A DNA stretch of 64,000 nt from positions 147,711-211,710 of the forward strand of contig JAPYTQ010000005.1 in assembly GCA_029941905.1 (NCBI GenBank). The letters are read 5' to 3'. The notes under the pieces are model-generated. The model saw only the letters and a program-made list of their open reading frames with translations. It had not been told where the DNA came from and made no database searches. A program made the position numbers and the translations under genes. This DNA comes from JAHRVQ01 sp029941905 (GTDB lineage: Bacteria > Pseudomonadota > Gammaproteobacteria > Pseudomonadales > Azotimanducaceae). This document shows positions 26,144 to 34,827 of the stretch, in pieces. Within the stretch, counting starts at the first letter, position 1. Every line of letters starts with the position of its first letter.

Positions 26144-27439
26144 ATGAAAAAACCCTTTGAACCTTTCCGCGTGGAAATCACTGGACTGCATGCCGATGGC
26201 CATGGAATAACCGGGGATCCACAACTCCGCATTATCGGAGCGCTACCGGGTGAGGTGGTGACAGCTTTACCCATCACCGTGAAGAAAAAGAAAATTTTTG
26301 CAAAGGTGATTGAGGTCCATAACGCGAGCGCTGACAGGGTTGAGCCTCCCTGTCCCGGCGCAAATATCTGCGGTGGCTGCAGTCTGCAGCACCTTGATAC
26401 ACAGAGACAGATAGCACATAAACAGAGCCTCCTTGTACAGGAACTTGGCGATACCCAACCGCAGCATTTCTATTCGCCCCTTATGGGACCCGTCGAACAT
26501 TACCGTTCCAAAGCCAGGCTTGGAGTCAGGTTTGTTGAGAAAAAGGACCGGGTATTGGTTGGTTTTCGAGAAAAAATGAAACCATTTATAGCTGATGTCC
26601 CTGGTTGTCATACGCTTCGGGAACCGGTCTCGGCGCTGCTGCCACAACTATCCGAATTGATTTCCAGTCTTTCTATTTCGCGATCCATACCTCAGATAGA
26701 AGTAGCGGTGGGCACAAGGTCAGTGGCACTGGTGTTTCGACATTTGGAAGAACTGCTCGAGACAGACCTTGAGTTATTCCGGCTGTTTTCTGCTAAATAC
26801 GAAATCGACATCTACCTGCAACCGGGTAACGCCGAGAGTGTCTACAAGTTGTTTCCAGCTGACGAGAATGAGCGACTGGTTTACGAATTACCGGAACTTG
26901 ACCTGTCATTTTCGTTCCATCCACTGGATTTCACCCAGATAAACCATTCGATTAATCGTGCAATGGTGTTGTTTGCGATTGACTTGCTGGCGCTGAACTT
27001 ATCTGACCGTGTATTCGATGGATTCTGTGGAATTGGTAATTTTTCCCTGGCTCTGGCGCGTAAAGCCGCGTTTGTAACGGGGGTAGAATCATCCCCTGCC
27101 AGTATTGATCGAGCACAGGAAAATGCGTATCAGAATGGTATTTTCAATTGTCAATTCAAAGTGCAGGACCTGTTCGCTGCAGGCCTTGAAATACCTGGCC
27201 TGCAGGAGGCCAACAAGGTGCTCCTGGATCCCCCGCGGAGCGGAGCTTTGCAGGTCTGTAAAAAACTTGCAACACATCCGGTTGAAAGGGTAGTGTACGT
27301 TTCCTGCAACCCGGTGACGTTTGCCTCAGACGCCGCTTTTCTGGTTGCCAATGGGTATCGATTTGAAGGCGTAGGAGTCATAGACATGTTTCCACATACA
27401 ACCCACGTTGAATCCATCGGCTGCTTTTCACAAAGTTAA
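26144..27439 (+). CDS. rlmD: 23S rRNA (uracil-1939-C5) methyltransferase
   Basis: SAM-dependent m5U methylation of 23S rRNA. TRAM domain at the N-terminus, a 4Fe-4S cluster ligand set Cys70, Cys76, Cys79 and Cys155, the SAM loop FDGFCGIGNFSLALA, and the catalytic cysteine in YVSCNPVTF (Cys388). 431 residues fits RlmD. Placed 21 bases after cysM and 11 bases before relA, the same order as in Pseudomonas. Confidence 0.94.
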   Translation: MKKPFEPFRVEITGLHADGHGITGDPQLRIIGALPGEVVTALPITVKKKKIFAKVIEVHNASADRVEPPCPGANICGGCSLQHLDTQRQIAHKQSLLVQELGDTQPQHFYSPLMGPVEHYRSKARLGVRFVEKKDRVLVGFREKMKPFIADVPGCHTLREPVSALLPQLSELISSLSISRSIPQIEVAVGTRSVALVFRHLEELLETDLELFRLFSAKYEIDIYLQPGNAESVYKLFPADENERLVYELPELDLSFSFHPLDFTQINHSINRAMVLFAIDLLALNLSDRVFDGFCGIGNFSLALARKAAFVTGVESSPASIDRAQENAYQNGIFNCQFKVQDLFAAGLEIPGLQEANKVLLDPPRSGALQVCKKLATHPVERVVYVSCNPVTFASDAAFLVANGYRFEGVGVIDMFPHTTHVESIGCFSQS

Positions 27440-27450
27440 TTTATTATTCT

Positions 27451-29679
27451 ATGGTTAAAGTCAGAGAGGAACAGCCGCTGCATTTTGATGGCAGTATCAA
27501 CCTGGAACTATGGCTGGCACAACTCACAGAAAAGATTCCAGAGTTGAATCTCGCGAGGATTCGTGAGGTCTGTGATCTGTCTCAACAAGCGGAAGAGAAA
27601 GCCGTCTCGACCAACAGTGTCTGGGAAGAGGGCCAAAGCAGCTATAAAACCAGCCTCGACATGGCAAATATTCTGACTGAACTTCATATGGATGAGGATG
27701 GTCTGGTAGCAGCGTTAATTTATCGAGCTGTCCGCGAAAATCAAATTACCCTAAATCATGTCAAGAAAACATTCGGCGATAAGGTGGCCGGGCTGGTCGA
27801 GGGTGTATTACGCATGGCAGCGATAAGCAACATCGAATTAAGCTCCGATCAACCGCTCCTGGGAGAACGTTCGGACCAGCTGGAGCAGGCAAGGCGAATG
27901 CTCGTCTCATTGGTCGACGATGTCCGGGTTGCGTTGATAAAACTGGCAGAAAGAACCTGCGCCATTCGAAACATCAAAAAAAGTTCACCGGAAAAGAGGA
28001 TCCGGCTGGCAAGGGAAATTTTTGAAATTTATGCTCCCCTCGCCCATCGTTTGGGTATTGGATACATCAAGTGGGAGCTTGAGGACATCGCGTTTCGTTA
28101 TCTCGAGCCCACAGCCTACAAACGTATAGCGGCGCTCCTGGATGAAAAACGCACTGATCGTCAGGAATATATCGAGCGCGTTATTGAAACTCTCGGACAG
28201 AAACTGCAACTCGTCAGGATAGAAGCAGACATAGATGGTCGTGTGAAACATATCTACAGTATTTGGCGAAAGATGCGCAACAAAGGCATATCTTTCACCG
28301 AGGTTTATGATGTGCGCGCGGTTCGTATTCTGGTGCCAGAGGTTAATGACTGCTACAGGGTGTTAGGTGTCGTGCATAACTTGTGGCGCAATGTTCCCCA
28401 TGAATTTGATGACTATATTGCGACACCGAAGGAAAACGGCTACCGGTCGCTGCATACTGCCGTCATAGGTCCGGAAGGTAAAGGATTGGAAATTCAGATC
28501 CGAACCCATGAGATGCACGAAGAAGCTGAATTTGGCGTTTGTTCCCACTGGCAATACAAAACTGTCGAAGATGACGCCGATGAACCTTCAGTCTATGAAG
28601 AAAGAATTTCCTGGTTGCGGCAAATTCTTGACTGGCAGGAAGAACTTGGTGACGTTTCCGGCCTGGCCGACGAACTACTATCTAAAGTGAGCCTTGACCG
28701 GGTATATGTGTTCACGCCGGATGGCCATGTGATTGATATGATGCCCGGGTCCACACCCATTGATTTTGCTTATCGAGTGCACACAGAAGTTGGCCATAAA
28801 TGTCGCGGAGCGAAAATCAACGGTCGCGTTGTACCCCTGAACCATGAGCTGCGATCCGGAGACAGGATCGAAATCATCGTCAGTGATGAAGTTGAACCAA
28901 GGCGGGAGTGGCTACACGAACATCTTGGATACATCTCAACCAGTCGCGCAAGGGTAAAAATTCAAAGCTGGTTTGGCAATCGAACCAAAAACAAGAATAT
29001 TGAAGACGGGAAAAAGCTACTGCTGGATGAACTTCGTCATCTGAGGATTGAACAGGTACGAGGGCCAAGACTGCTCAATGCTGTTGGCTACGAGAAGGAA
29101 AATGACCTGTTTGCCGCGATTGGCGGTGGAGATATCGATTCAATGGATGTCATTGAGGCTGCTACCAGGGTGCTGGAACTCGATGGTGCCAAACATCAGC
29201 TTAACTTCAGCTTTAAAGACGAACACAAGCCGATGGGTGAGCCCCTGGTTGCGGGAATGGGTGACTTTGCCCATATTGTTTCCGAATGTTGTAAACCGGT
29301 TCCCGGGGATTTCATTGTTGGTGTAATAGATGATGGTAATACGGTCCATGTTCATCGTCAGGACTGCATTCAGGCTTTGAGGGCAGACAGCTACGGACGT
29401 CTTATGCGTCTGAACTGGCAGGAAAATGTGCAACACACATTCCCTGTGACGATTGATGTTGATGCATATGATCGTGCCGGTCTGTTACATGACATTACGG
29501 GAGTTTTTTTAAAACAACAAACCAATGTGATCGCAATGAATTCTGTTTCAGATAAACTCAGCAATCGAGTTTCGCTGACAATGGTGATGGAAATCACCAG
29601 CCTTAATGAACTATTGCGGACCCTGGAAAAGATTGAGCAGCTACCTAACGTCATCACCGCTCGTCGGACTGTAGCGTAG
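27451..29679 (+). CDS. relA: GTP pyrophosphokinase RelA (ppGpp synthetase I)
   Basis: Ribosome-associated (p)ppGpp synthetase of the stringent response. The N-terminal HD hydrolase region has lost the HD residues (AALIYRAVRENQI), and the synthetase carries EFDD in HEFDDYIATPKENGYRSLHT, the EXDD signature of monofunctional RelA. TGS domain (VYVFTPDGHVIDMMPGSTPIDFAYRVH), zinc-finger/helical region (SECCKPVPGD) and C-terminal ACT domain follow. 742 residues is the normal size. No clear Shine-Dalgarno before the ATG. Confidence 0.96.
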   Translation: MVKVREEQPLHFDGSINLELWLAQLTEKIPELNLARIREVCDLSQQAEEKAVSTNSVWEEGQSSYKTSLDMANILTELHMDEDGLVAALIYRAVRENQITLNHVKKTFGDKVAGLVEGVLRMAAISNIELSSDQPLLGERSDQLEQARRMLVSLVDDVRVALIKLAERTCAIRNIKKSSPEKRIRLAREIFEIYAPLAHRLGIGYIKWELEDIAFRYLEPTAYKRIAALLDEKRTDRQEYIERVIETLGQKLQLVRIEADIDGRVKHIYSIWRKMRNKGISFTEVYDVRAVRILVPEVNDCYRVLGVVHNLWRNVPHEFDDYIATPKENGYRSLHTAVIGPEGKGLEIQIRTHEMHEEAEFGVCSHWQYKTVEDDADEPSVYEERISWLRQILDWQEELGDVSGLADELLSKVSLDRVYVFTPDGHVIDMMPGSTPIDFAYRVHTEVGHKCRGAKINGRVVPLNHELRSGDRIEIIVSDEVEPRREWLHEHLGYISTSRARVKIQSWFGNRTKNKNIEDGKKLLLDELRHLRIEQVRGPRLLNAVGYEKENDLFAAIGGGDIDSMDVIEAATRVLELDGAKHQLNFSFKDEHKPMGEPLVAGMGDFAHIVSECCKPVPGDFIVGVIDDGNTVHVHRQDCIQALRADSYGRLMRLNWQENVQHTFPVTIDVDAYDRAGLLHDITGVFLKQQTNVIAMNSVSDKLSNRVSLTMVMEITSLNELLRTLEKIEQLPNVITARRTVA

Positions 29680-29761
29680 TGTGGTTCCTAAAAATTGTGA
29701 TAATCAATTCGATTTTTGAATTAATTGCTACATACATTAAATAATCCATGGAGAGTATTTC

Positions 29762-30421
29762 TTGAATATCATTTTATTAGGCGCACCTGGCGTGGGTAAG
29801 GGCACGCAAGCTCAATTGGTAACAGATAAGTTCTCAATCCCGCAAATTTCTACCGGAGACATGCTGCGAGAAGCGACAAAAGCAGGCACAGAATTAGGCA
29901 AGCGCGTTAAAGAAGTCATGGGTAAAGGTTTGCTTGTAACGGATGACATTATTATTGATCTCGTTAAGGAAAGGATCACTCAACCAGATTGTATCCGCGG
30001 TTTTTTGTTTGATGGAGTTCCGAGAACAATCCCGCAAGCACAAGCTTTGGTCGATCTGGAAATTAACATTGATACTGTGATAGAAATTCAGGTTCCCGAT
30101 GATGAAATCATTGCCAGGTTGAGTGGTCGTCGGGTTCATGTAGGATCGGGGCGTATTTATCACTCTCGCTACAACCCCCCAAAAATCGAGGGTAAGGACG
30201 ATGCGACCGGTGAGGACCTGATTCAAAGGGACGATGACAAGGAAGAAACGATTATGGAGCGGCTCAAGGTTTATCGTGCGCAAACTGAGCCATTAGTAAA
30301 TTTTTATCAGCAATTGGCTTCTGTTTCGAGCTGTAATCTGGTGTATCGCGCAATTGATGGAATGGGTGATAGTGAAGTAATCGGCAGTAAAATTTTCGAC
30401 ATCCTGAGCTCGTTAAAATAG
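29762..30421 (+). CDS. adk: Adenylate kinase
   Basis: Interconverts AMP, ADP and ATP. P-loop GAPGVGKGTQ at residues 7-16, the DGVPRT NMP-binding motif, and a long-form LID domain (VHVGSGRIYHSRYNPPKIEG) without zinc cysteines, as in other gammaproteobacteria. 219 residues. The start is TTG with GGAGAG six bases upstream; the MNIILLGAPG opening matches the family exactly, so TTG is well supported. Confidence 0.96.
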   Translation: MNIILLGAPGVGKGTQAQLVTDKFSIPQISTGDMLREATKAGTELGKRVKEVMGKGLLVTDDIIIDLVKERITQPDCIRGFLFDGVPRTIPQAQALVDLEINIDTVIEIQVPDDEIIARLSGRRVHVGSGRIYHSRYNPPKIEGKDDATGEDLIQRDDDKEETIMERLKVYRAQTEPLVNFYQQLASVSSCNLVYRAIDGMGDSEVIGSKIFDILSSLK

Positions 30422-30869
30422 TCACTATGTCGCATTGTGACCGTTGTTAGTATACCTGGCATAAAAGGGGTCATGTTTGAATCGAAAACGTGCGATAGTT
30501 TGAATGTTGTTAGTTACGAACTACAGCGATGAACAAGGGTAAGTGTCGCTGTTGTTTTTGTCATTCAGTGAAGAACTGACAAAAAAATCCTTAGAACTTT
30601 TTTAACTCAAACGAATAAAACATTGAAAAAGTTACAATTTTTTAAAAAAAAGGTTCGCAATATGAAATTTTTTTTTCTAAACTTCGTTACGTAATTTCAA
30701 CTGTATACATTTATTCTTCACTGTGTTTAAAAAGTGTTTAAAAAAAGTGTTAAGAAAATGCTAAAAAAGTGTCTAACACAACTGCCGAGGAGATGTGATA
30801 TAGCTGCTACTGAAATTGCTGTACTGATGTTAGGTTCATTTTTCCAAACGTAAGAATAGGAGTGATAAC
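30422..30869. other. 448-bp AT-rich intergenic region with A-tracts upstream of the histone-like gene
   Basis: No credible gene. TTTTTGTCA (30555-30563) can pair with TGACAAAAA (30577-30585). From about 30585 to 30780 the sequence is dominated by A and T tracts, including GTGTTTAAAAA at 30723, a close copy at 30734 and a weaker one at 30747, spaced about 11-13 bp, close to the helical repeat, so intrinsic curvature is likely. A TG-extended TATACA box lies at 30704-30709. Probably the promoter region of the downstream gene. Confidence 0.55.
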
Positions 30870-31166
30870 GTGGTTGCAAAAAAGAAAGCGAAAAAGGCGG
30901 CTAAGAAAAAAGTTGCCAAGAAAAAAGTAGTTGCTAAGAAAAAAGTAACAGCTAAAAAGAAACCGGCAGCTAAAAAGAAAGCAGCCAAGAAAAAGGTTGC
31001 CAAGAAAAAGGTAGCCAAGAAAAAGGTAGCCAAGAAAAAGGTAGCCAAGAAGAAGGTTGCGAAGAAAAAGGTAGCTAAGAAGAAGCCTGCTAAGAAAAAG
31101 GCCGCCAAGAAAAAGCCAGCAGCTAAGAAGAAAGCTGCCAGGAAAAAGGCTGCTAAAAAGAAGTAA
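30870..31166 (+). CDS. Lys/Ala-rich histone H1-like DNA-binding protein (AlgP-type)
   Basis: 98 residues composed almost only of lysine and alanine with some valine and proline, in KKVAKK/KKPAAKK pentapeptide repeats; resembles the C-terminal tails of histone H1 and Pseudomonas AlgP. Likely coats DNA or RNA non-specifically in the nucleoid. GTG start with AGGAG seven bases upstream is a strong initiation site. The coding sequence is itself a 15-bp tandem array (unit GCCAAGAAAAAGGTA, several identical copies around 31000-31060), so length probably varies between strains. Followed by a terminator. Confidence 0.85.
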   Translation: MVAKKKAKKAAKKKVAKKKVVAKKKVTAKKKPAAKKKAAKKKVAKKKVAKKKVAKKKVAKKKVAKKKVAKKKPAKKKAAKKKPAAKKKAARKKAAKKK

Positions 31167-31185
31167 AACCTGCAACTGCAAAAAA

Positions 31186-31208
31186 AAGCCCTTAATTTAA
31201 GGGCTTTT
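31186..31208 (+). terminator. Rho-independent terminator after histone-like gene (may work in both directions)
   Basis: AAGCCCTTAA and TTAAGGGCTT form a perfect ten-base inverted repeat, preceded by seven A and followed by TTTTAA. The A tract on the 5' side means it could also terminate mobA transcription from the other strand. Confidence 0.8.
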
Positions 31209-31255
31209 AAGTGGTTTTTACTGTGTTTTAGCCTTGGATCTTCCGGGGCCTTGGT

Positions 31256-31834
31256 TTACGGGGCCTTGGTTTTACGAGATAAGTCCCCGGGTGAATTCAT
31301 GTTCTCGAAAGCCCTGCCAGTCTCCCTGACAGGCACTGCGATCCCTTCCAGTAACTGCAGCCATCCTTTTACAGAATGTCTGCCTGATGCCAGATAATCG
31401 GAAATAGTCTGTAGGGCGCTTACCAGCACCAGTGATACCAGAGGTTCAAGTTTACCGTTGGCTTCTGCTGTAACTGCCTGATGGGTATCCATATTGTCGA
31501 GTAATAGGGAGACTATATTCATGGGCAGAAAAGGCATATCGGTAGGGACGATGAAACAAACTGGCGTGGTAACTCTGCCAGCGGCACATAGTATACCCGC
31601 CAAAGGACCGGGGTAATCAGGAAGGGAATCTGTAACAACCGGGAAGCCGAATTTTTCATACTGATCAATGTTTCTGTTACAACTGATCACAATGGTCTCA
31701 ACTTGTGGACGGATCCTCGTGAGTACATGTTGGATGAGTGGTATTCCATCAAATTCGACCAGACCCTTATCCTGATTTTTCATTCGACGTCCCTGGCCAC
31801 CGGCAAGTAAAATGGCAGTAACATTGTTATTCAT
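31256..31834 (-). CDS. mobA: Molybdenum cofactor guanylyltransferase
   Basis: Transfers GMP from GTP to molybdopterin, making the MGD cofactor. Nucleotide-binding motif AILLAGGQGRRMKNQDKGL, TDSLPDYPGPLAG and VPTDMPFLP are typical MobA features. 192 residues. The last residues and TAA stop lie inside a short duplication (about 31247-31277) in which AAACCAAGGCCCCG is repeated, so the C-terminus appears to have been re-made by tandem duplication. Upstream is the 19-bp array shared with the divergent helicase gene. Confidence 0.93.
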   Translation of the reverse strand: MNNNVTAILLAGGQGRRMKNQDKGLVEFDGIPLIQHVLTRIRPQVETIVISCNRNIDQYEKFGFPVVTDSLPDYPGPLAGILCAAGRVTTPVCFIVPTDMPFLPMNIVSLLLDNMDTHQAVTAEANGKLEPLVSLVLVSALQTISDYLASGRHSVKGWLQLLEGIAVPVRETGRAFENMNSPGDLSRKTKAP

Positions 31835-31873
31835 GTTGGTGAATTCTTTCGTCGTGTGAGAAAGGTTAACATC

Positions 31874-32120
31874 GAATTGGCTCTGCTTTGATGAATTGGC
31901 TCTGCTTTGATGAATTGGCTCTGCTTTGATGAATTGGCTCTGCTTTGNNNNNNNNNNNNNNNNNNNNNNNNNNNNNNNNNNNNNNNNNNNNNNNNNNNNN
32001 NNNNNNNNNNNNNNNNNNNNNNNNNNNNNNNNNNNNNNNNNNNNNNNGAATTGGCTCTGCTTTGATGAATTGGCTCTGCTTTGATGAATTGGCTCTGCTT
32101 TGATGAATTGGCTCTGCTTT
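31874..32120. repeat. 19-bp intergenic tandem array, includes assembly gap
   Basis: Unit GAATTGGCTCTGCTTTGAT, three complete identical copies plus a partial before the gap (31874-31947) and three plus a partial after it (32048-32120). It occupies the divergent promoter region between mobA and the helicase gene. Visible copies are identical, indicating recent expansion. No spacers, so not a CRISPR array. A frame through it is open by chance only. Confidence 0.9.
31948..32047. other. Assembly gap (100 N)
   Basis: Exactly 100 N inside the 19-bp array. Flank phase predicts a true missing length of 2+19k bases. Confidence 0.97.
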
Positions 32121-32190
32121 CACAAAGTGGATCTGTGACGCATTGTAACCGTTTATCACCCGGTCTAAAGAGAAAAAAAATAGGTTAAGT

Positions 32191-34119
32191 TTGACAAAAA
32201 TCAGATTCGAACCGCTTACTGTAAACAGTGAGCTGGCTAAAAAAATACCTGACTTCGTCGTCCGGCCATCACAAATGGAGATGGCGGCGCTGATTGAAGA
32301 GGTGATAAACGGACCCGGTCATGGAATCATTGAAGCAGGCACCGGCACGGGAAAAACCTTTGCCTACCTGTTGCCTGCCATCGCTTCCGGTAAACGGATA
32401 ATTATTTCCACGGGCACCAAAAATCTCCAGGATCAACTTTTCTATCAGGACATACCGCTGGTCAATCGCAAACCTGGCATAAAAACAGCGCTTTTAAAAG
32501 GCAGGGCAAACTATTTGTGCCCACACAGGCTGCATAAAAACCTCACCAGCATCAACAGGCATGTTGGGAGTGCGGTACTTGATGAGTTGGTCAGGGTTAG
32601 TGATTGGTCACAGCAAACCAGAACTGGTGATCTAACGGAGTTACTTGATGCAGGTGGCGCCGGTAAGGTCGTCTCACTGGTTACCAGTACCACAGACAAC
32701 TGCCTGGGATCGGAGTGTAATTTTTTTGATGAATGTCCGGTTTACAGGGCGAGAGCCCAGGCAAATTCAGCTGACCTGGTGGTGGTTAACCATCACATTC
32801 TGTTTGCTGATGCAGCGATGAAAGAAGATTCCCTGAGTCCGCTGCTGCGGTCAGCGGAACTGATCATTGTTGACGAAGCCCACCAGGTTCCCGACGTTGC
32901 CCGAACGTTTTTTGGAGAGCGGATCAGTACCTGGCAACTGCTCGAACTGGTTCGCGATGTATTGGCAGAACAGGGTCTTTTTGGAAATGATGACCCGGAG
33001 TTAATCCGCCGGGCACGGTTGGCTGAAGCATCGGTTAAAGATCTGGTGGGAACGTTCGACGTGCCTGAGCTGACTCTTGACCAGTTGTTACATAAGTCCA
33101 GTGTCCGGGATGCTCTCGAAGATGTTGATGTGACACTAGCCAACCTTATTCGACATCTACAACATACTTCGGTTCGAAGTGCAGGATTCAGCAACTGTTA
33201 CTTACGGGCCATGAGGCTGGCGGATTTATTTACCTTGTTAACGGAGGGTCGTGATGGTGATGATGGATATGCGCACTGGATCGACAGGCAGGTATTTGAC
33301 GGGGGACGGTCCGGGTTCATGATACATCTTTCCCCGATTAACATCGCGCAACATCTGGCTCCACTGATTGAAGATGCCAACCGAAGCTGGCTGTTTGTTT
33401 CCGCCACCTTGTCCGTTGCTGAATCTTTTGATCACTTTAGAGCCTCACTTGGTATCGGCAACGTGGTTGAAAAGAAGTTTGAATCTCCGTTTGACTTCTT
33501 GCAGCAGGTGCAGGTCTATGTGCCCGAGCATCTGGCTGATCCCGGTAATGACAGTCACACTCAAGGCTTGTTGGCGGCGACACTCCCCTTAATCAGGGCA
33601 TCTAGCGGCCGAACCTTTTTCCTTTTTACCAGTCATCGGGCATTGAGGTTGGCGGCTGAACTGTTACAGCAGGAAGCCGACATTGTTTTTCTGCAACAGG
33701 GCGCGATGCCAAAAAAGTTGTTGTTGCAAAAATTCCGGGAAATACCACGTTGCGTGTTGCTGGCAACCCAGAGCTTTTGGGAGGGAGTCGATGTCAAAGG
33801 TGCCGATTTACGTTGCCTGGTGATTGATAAGTTACCTTTTTCAAGCCCAGATAATCCCATGGTTCAGGCGCAACTGCGCGCCATTGAATCATCCGGTGAA
33901 AATGGTTTTAGAAAATACACCCTGCCAGAAGCGGCAATTTCCTTGAAACAGGGGTTTGGACGGCTAATTCGGCAGGAGTCGGACCGCGGGCTGTTTGTTC
34001 TGGGAGATACAAGAATAAACACCCGAAGCTACGGTAAAATACTAAAACAGAGTTTACCCCAAATGAAGTGGATACAAAGCCAGCAACAGGCCGTTGACTA
34101 CATGATGAACTTATCTTAA
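32191..34119 (+). CDS. yoaA: DinG/YoaA-family ATP-dependent DNA helicase
   Basis: XPD-like superfamily 2 helicase involved in replication-fork repair. Walker A EAGTGTGKTFAYL, Fe-S cluster cysteines in NYLCPHRLH and CLGSECNFFDECPVYRAR, DEAH box IIVDEAHQVPD, and motif VI LKQGFGRLIRQESDRG are visible. 642 residues matches YoaA rather than the longer DinG. TTG start with weak Shine-Dalgarno; the first clear homology begins within about 25 residues. Upstream region is the 19-bp repeat array. Separating YoaA from DinG needs a tree. Confidence 0.9.
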   Translation: MTKIRFEPLTVNSELAKKIPDFVVRPSQMEMAALIEEVINGPGHGIIEAGTGTGKTFAYLLPAIASGKRIIISTGTKNLQDQLFYQDIPLVNRKPGIKTALLKGRANYLCPHRLHKNLTSINRHVGSAVLDELVRVSDWSQQTRTGDLTELLDAGGAGKVVSLVTSTTDNCLGSECNFFDECPVYRARAQANSADLVVVNHHILFADAAMKEDSLSPLLRSAELIIVDEAHQVPDVARTFFGERISTWQLLELVRDVLAEQGLFGNDDPELIRRARLAEASVKDLVGTFDVPELTLDQLLHKSSVRDALEDVDVTLANLIRHLQHTSVRSAGFSNCYLRAMRLADLFTLLTEGRDGDDGYAHWIDRQVFDGGRSGFMIHLSPINIAQHLAPLIEDANRSWLFVSATLSVAESFDHFRASLGIGNVVEKKFESPFDFLQQVQVYVPEHLADPGNDSHTQGLLAATLPLIRASSGRTFFLFTSHRALRLAAELLQQEADIVFLQQGAMPKKLLLQKFREIPRCVLLATQSFWEGVDVKGADLRCLVIDKLPFSSPDNPMVQAQLRAIESSGENGFRKYTLPEAAISLKQGFGRLIRQESDRGLFVLGDTRINTRSYGKILKQSLPQMKWIQSQQQAVDYMMNLS

Positions 34120-34143
34120 TCAGAGGTTCCCTAAGAAATTCCC

Positions 34144-34827
34144 ATGAATGTCCTTGCCATTGATACATCGACAAATGCCTGTGTTCTTGCAGTTTCAACT
34201 GGCCGGCAGCTTTTTGAAGATGCCGAGATTGTTGAGCGTACCCATAGCAAAGTGATCCTGCCTCGAATTGTTCGCCTCTTGTCGGAAGCTAAGCTGGCAA
34301 ACAGCGAACTGGACCTGATCGTGTTTGGCCAGGGTCCTGGTTCCTTCACCGGATTAAGGATCGGCATCGGTGTTGTTCAAGGTCTTGCTTTCGGGCTCGA
34401 GATACCCGTGGTGGGAATCTCGAGTATGGCATGCCTGGCACAAAATGCTTTTCGAGTTAATGGTCATAAGCACAGTATCGTTGCACTGACCGCCCGCAAG
34501 CAGGAAGTCTATTTTGGCTCTTATTCAATTAAAGACGGCTTTGCCGTCGGCAATGGTACAGAAGGCGTGTTCGAAGCTGATGAAGTGCCGAAGCAGGAGA
34601 AGAATAAAAACTGGATAGGTATCGGTAGCGGTTGGCAATTGAAGACCCGGTTGCAGCAGGGCGTGCAGGTTACTGTTGGGGATATTTACCCGAATTTTTA
34701 CCCAACGGGACGGGATCTGGTTGATCAGGGACTTGATCGGCACAATCGTGGTCTTTCAGTATCAGCTCAACAAGCCAGGCCCGAATACCTGCGCGAACAG
34801 GTTGCAAGTGCGAAACCCCGGCAATGA
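34144..34827 (+). CDS. tsaB: tRNA threonylcarbamoyladenosine biosynthesis protein TsaB
   Basis: Partner of TsaD and TsaE in t6A37 tRNA modification. The ASKHA-fold opening MNVLAIDTSTNACVLAV and the GQGPGSFTGLRIGIGVVQGLAFG motif are diagnostic. 227 residues. Overlaps rsmJ by four bases. Adk, TsaB, RsmJ and PlsB are near one another in Pseudomonas as well. Confidence 0.93.
   Translation: MNVLAIDTSTNACVLAVSTGRQLFEDAEIVERTHSKVILPRIVRLLSEAKLANSELDLIVFGQGPGSFTGLRIGIGVVQGLAFGLEIPVVGISSMACLAQNAFRVNGHKHSIVALTARKQEVYFGSYSIKDGFAVGNGTEGVFEADEVPKQEKNKNWIGIGSGWQLKTRLQQGVQVTVGDIYPNFYPTGRDLVDQGLDRHNRGLSVSAQQARPEYLREQVASAKPRQ

Noticed and set aside
31874..32120. Possible CRISPR array at the repeat blocks (also 24345 and 52291)
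   Set aside because: Units are directly adjacent with no spacers, units are only 18-20 bp and no cas genes are nearby.
31866..32159. Open frame reading HQSRANSSKQSQFIKAEPI across the 19-bp array
   Set aside because: Product of a stop-free repeat unit and N placeholder; no start context, no homology, and it sits in a promoter region.
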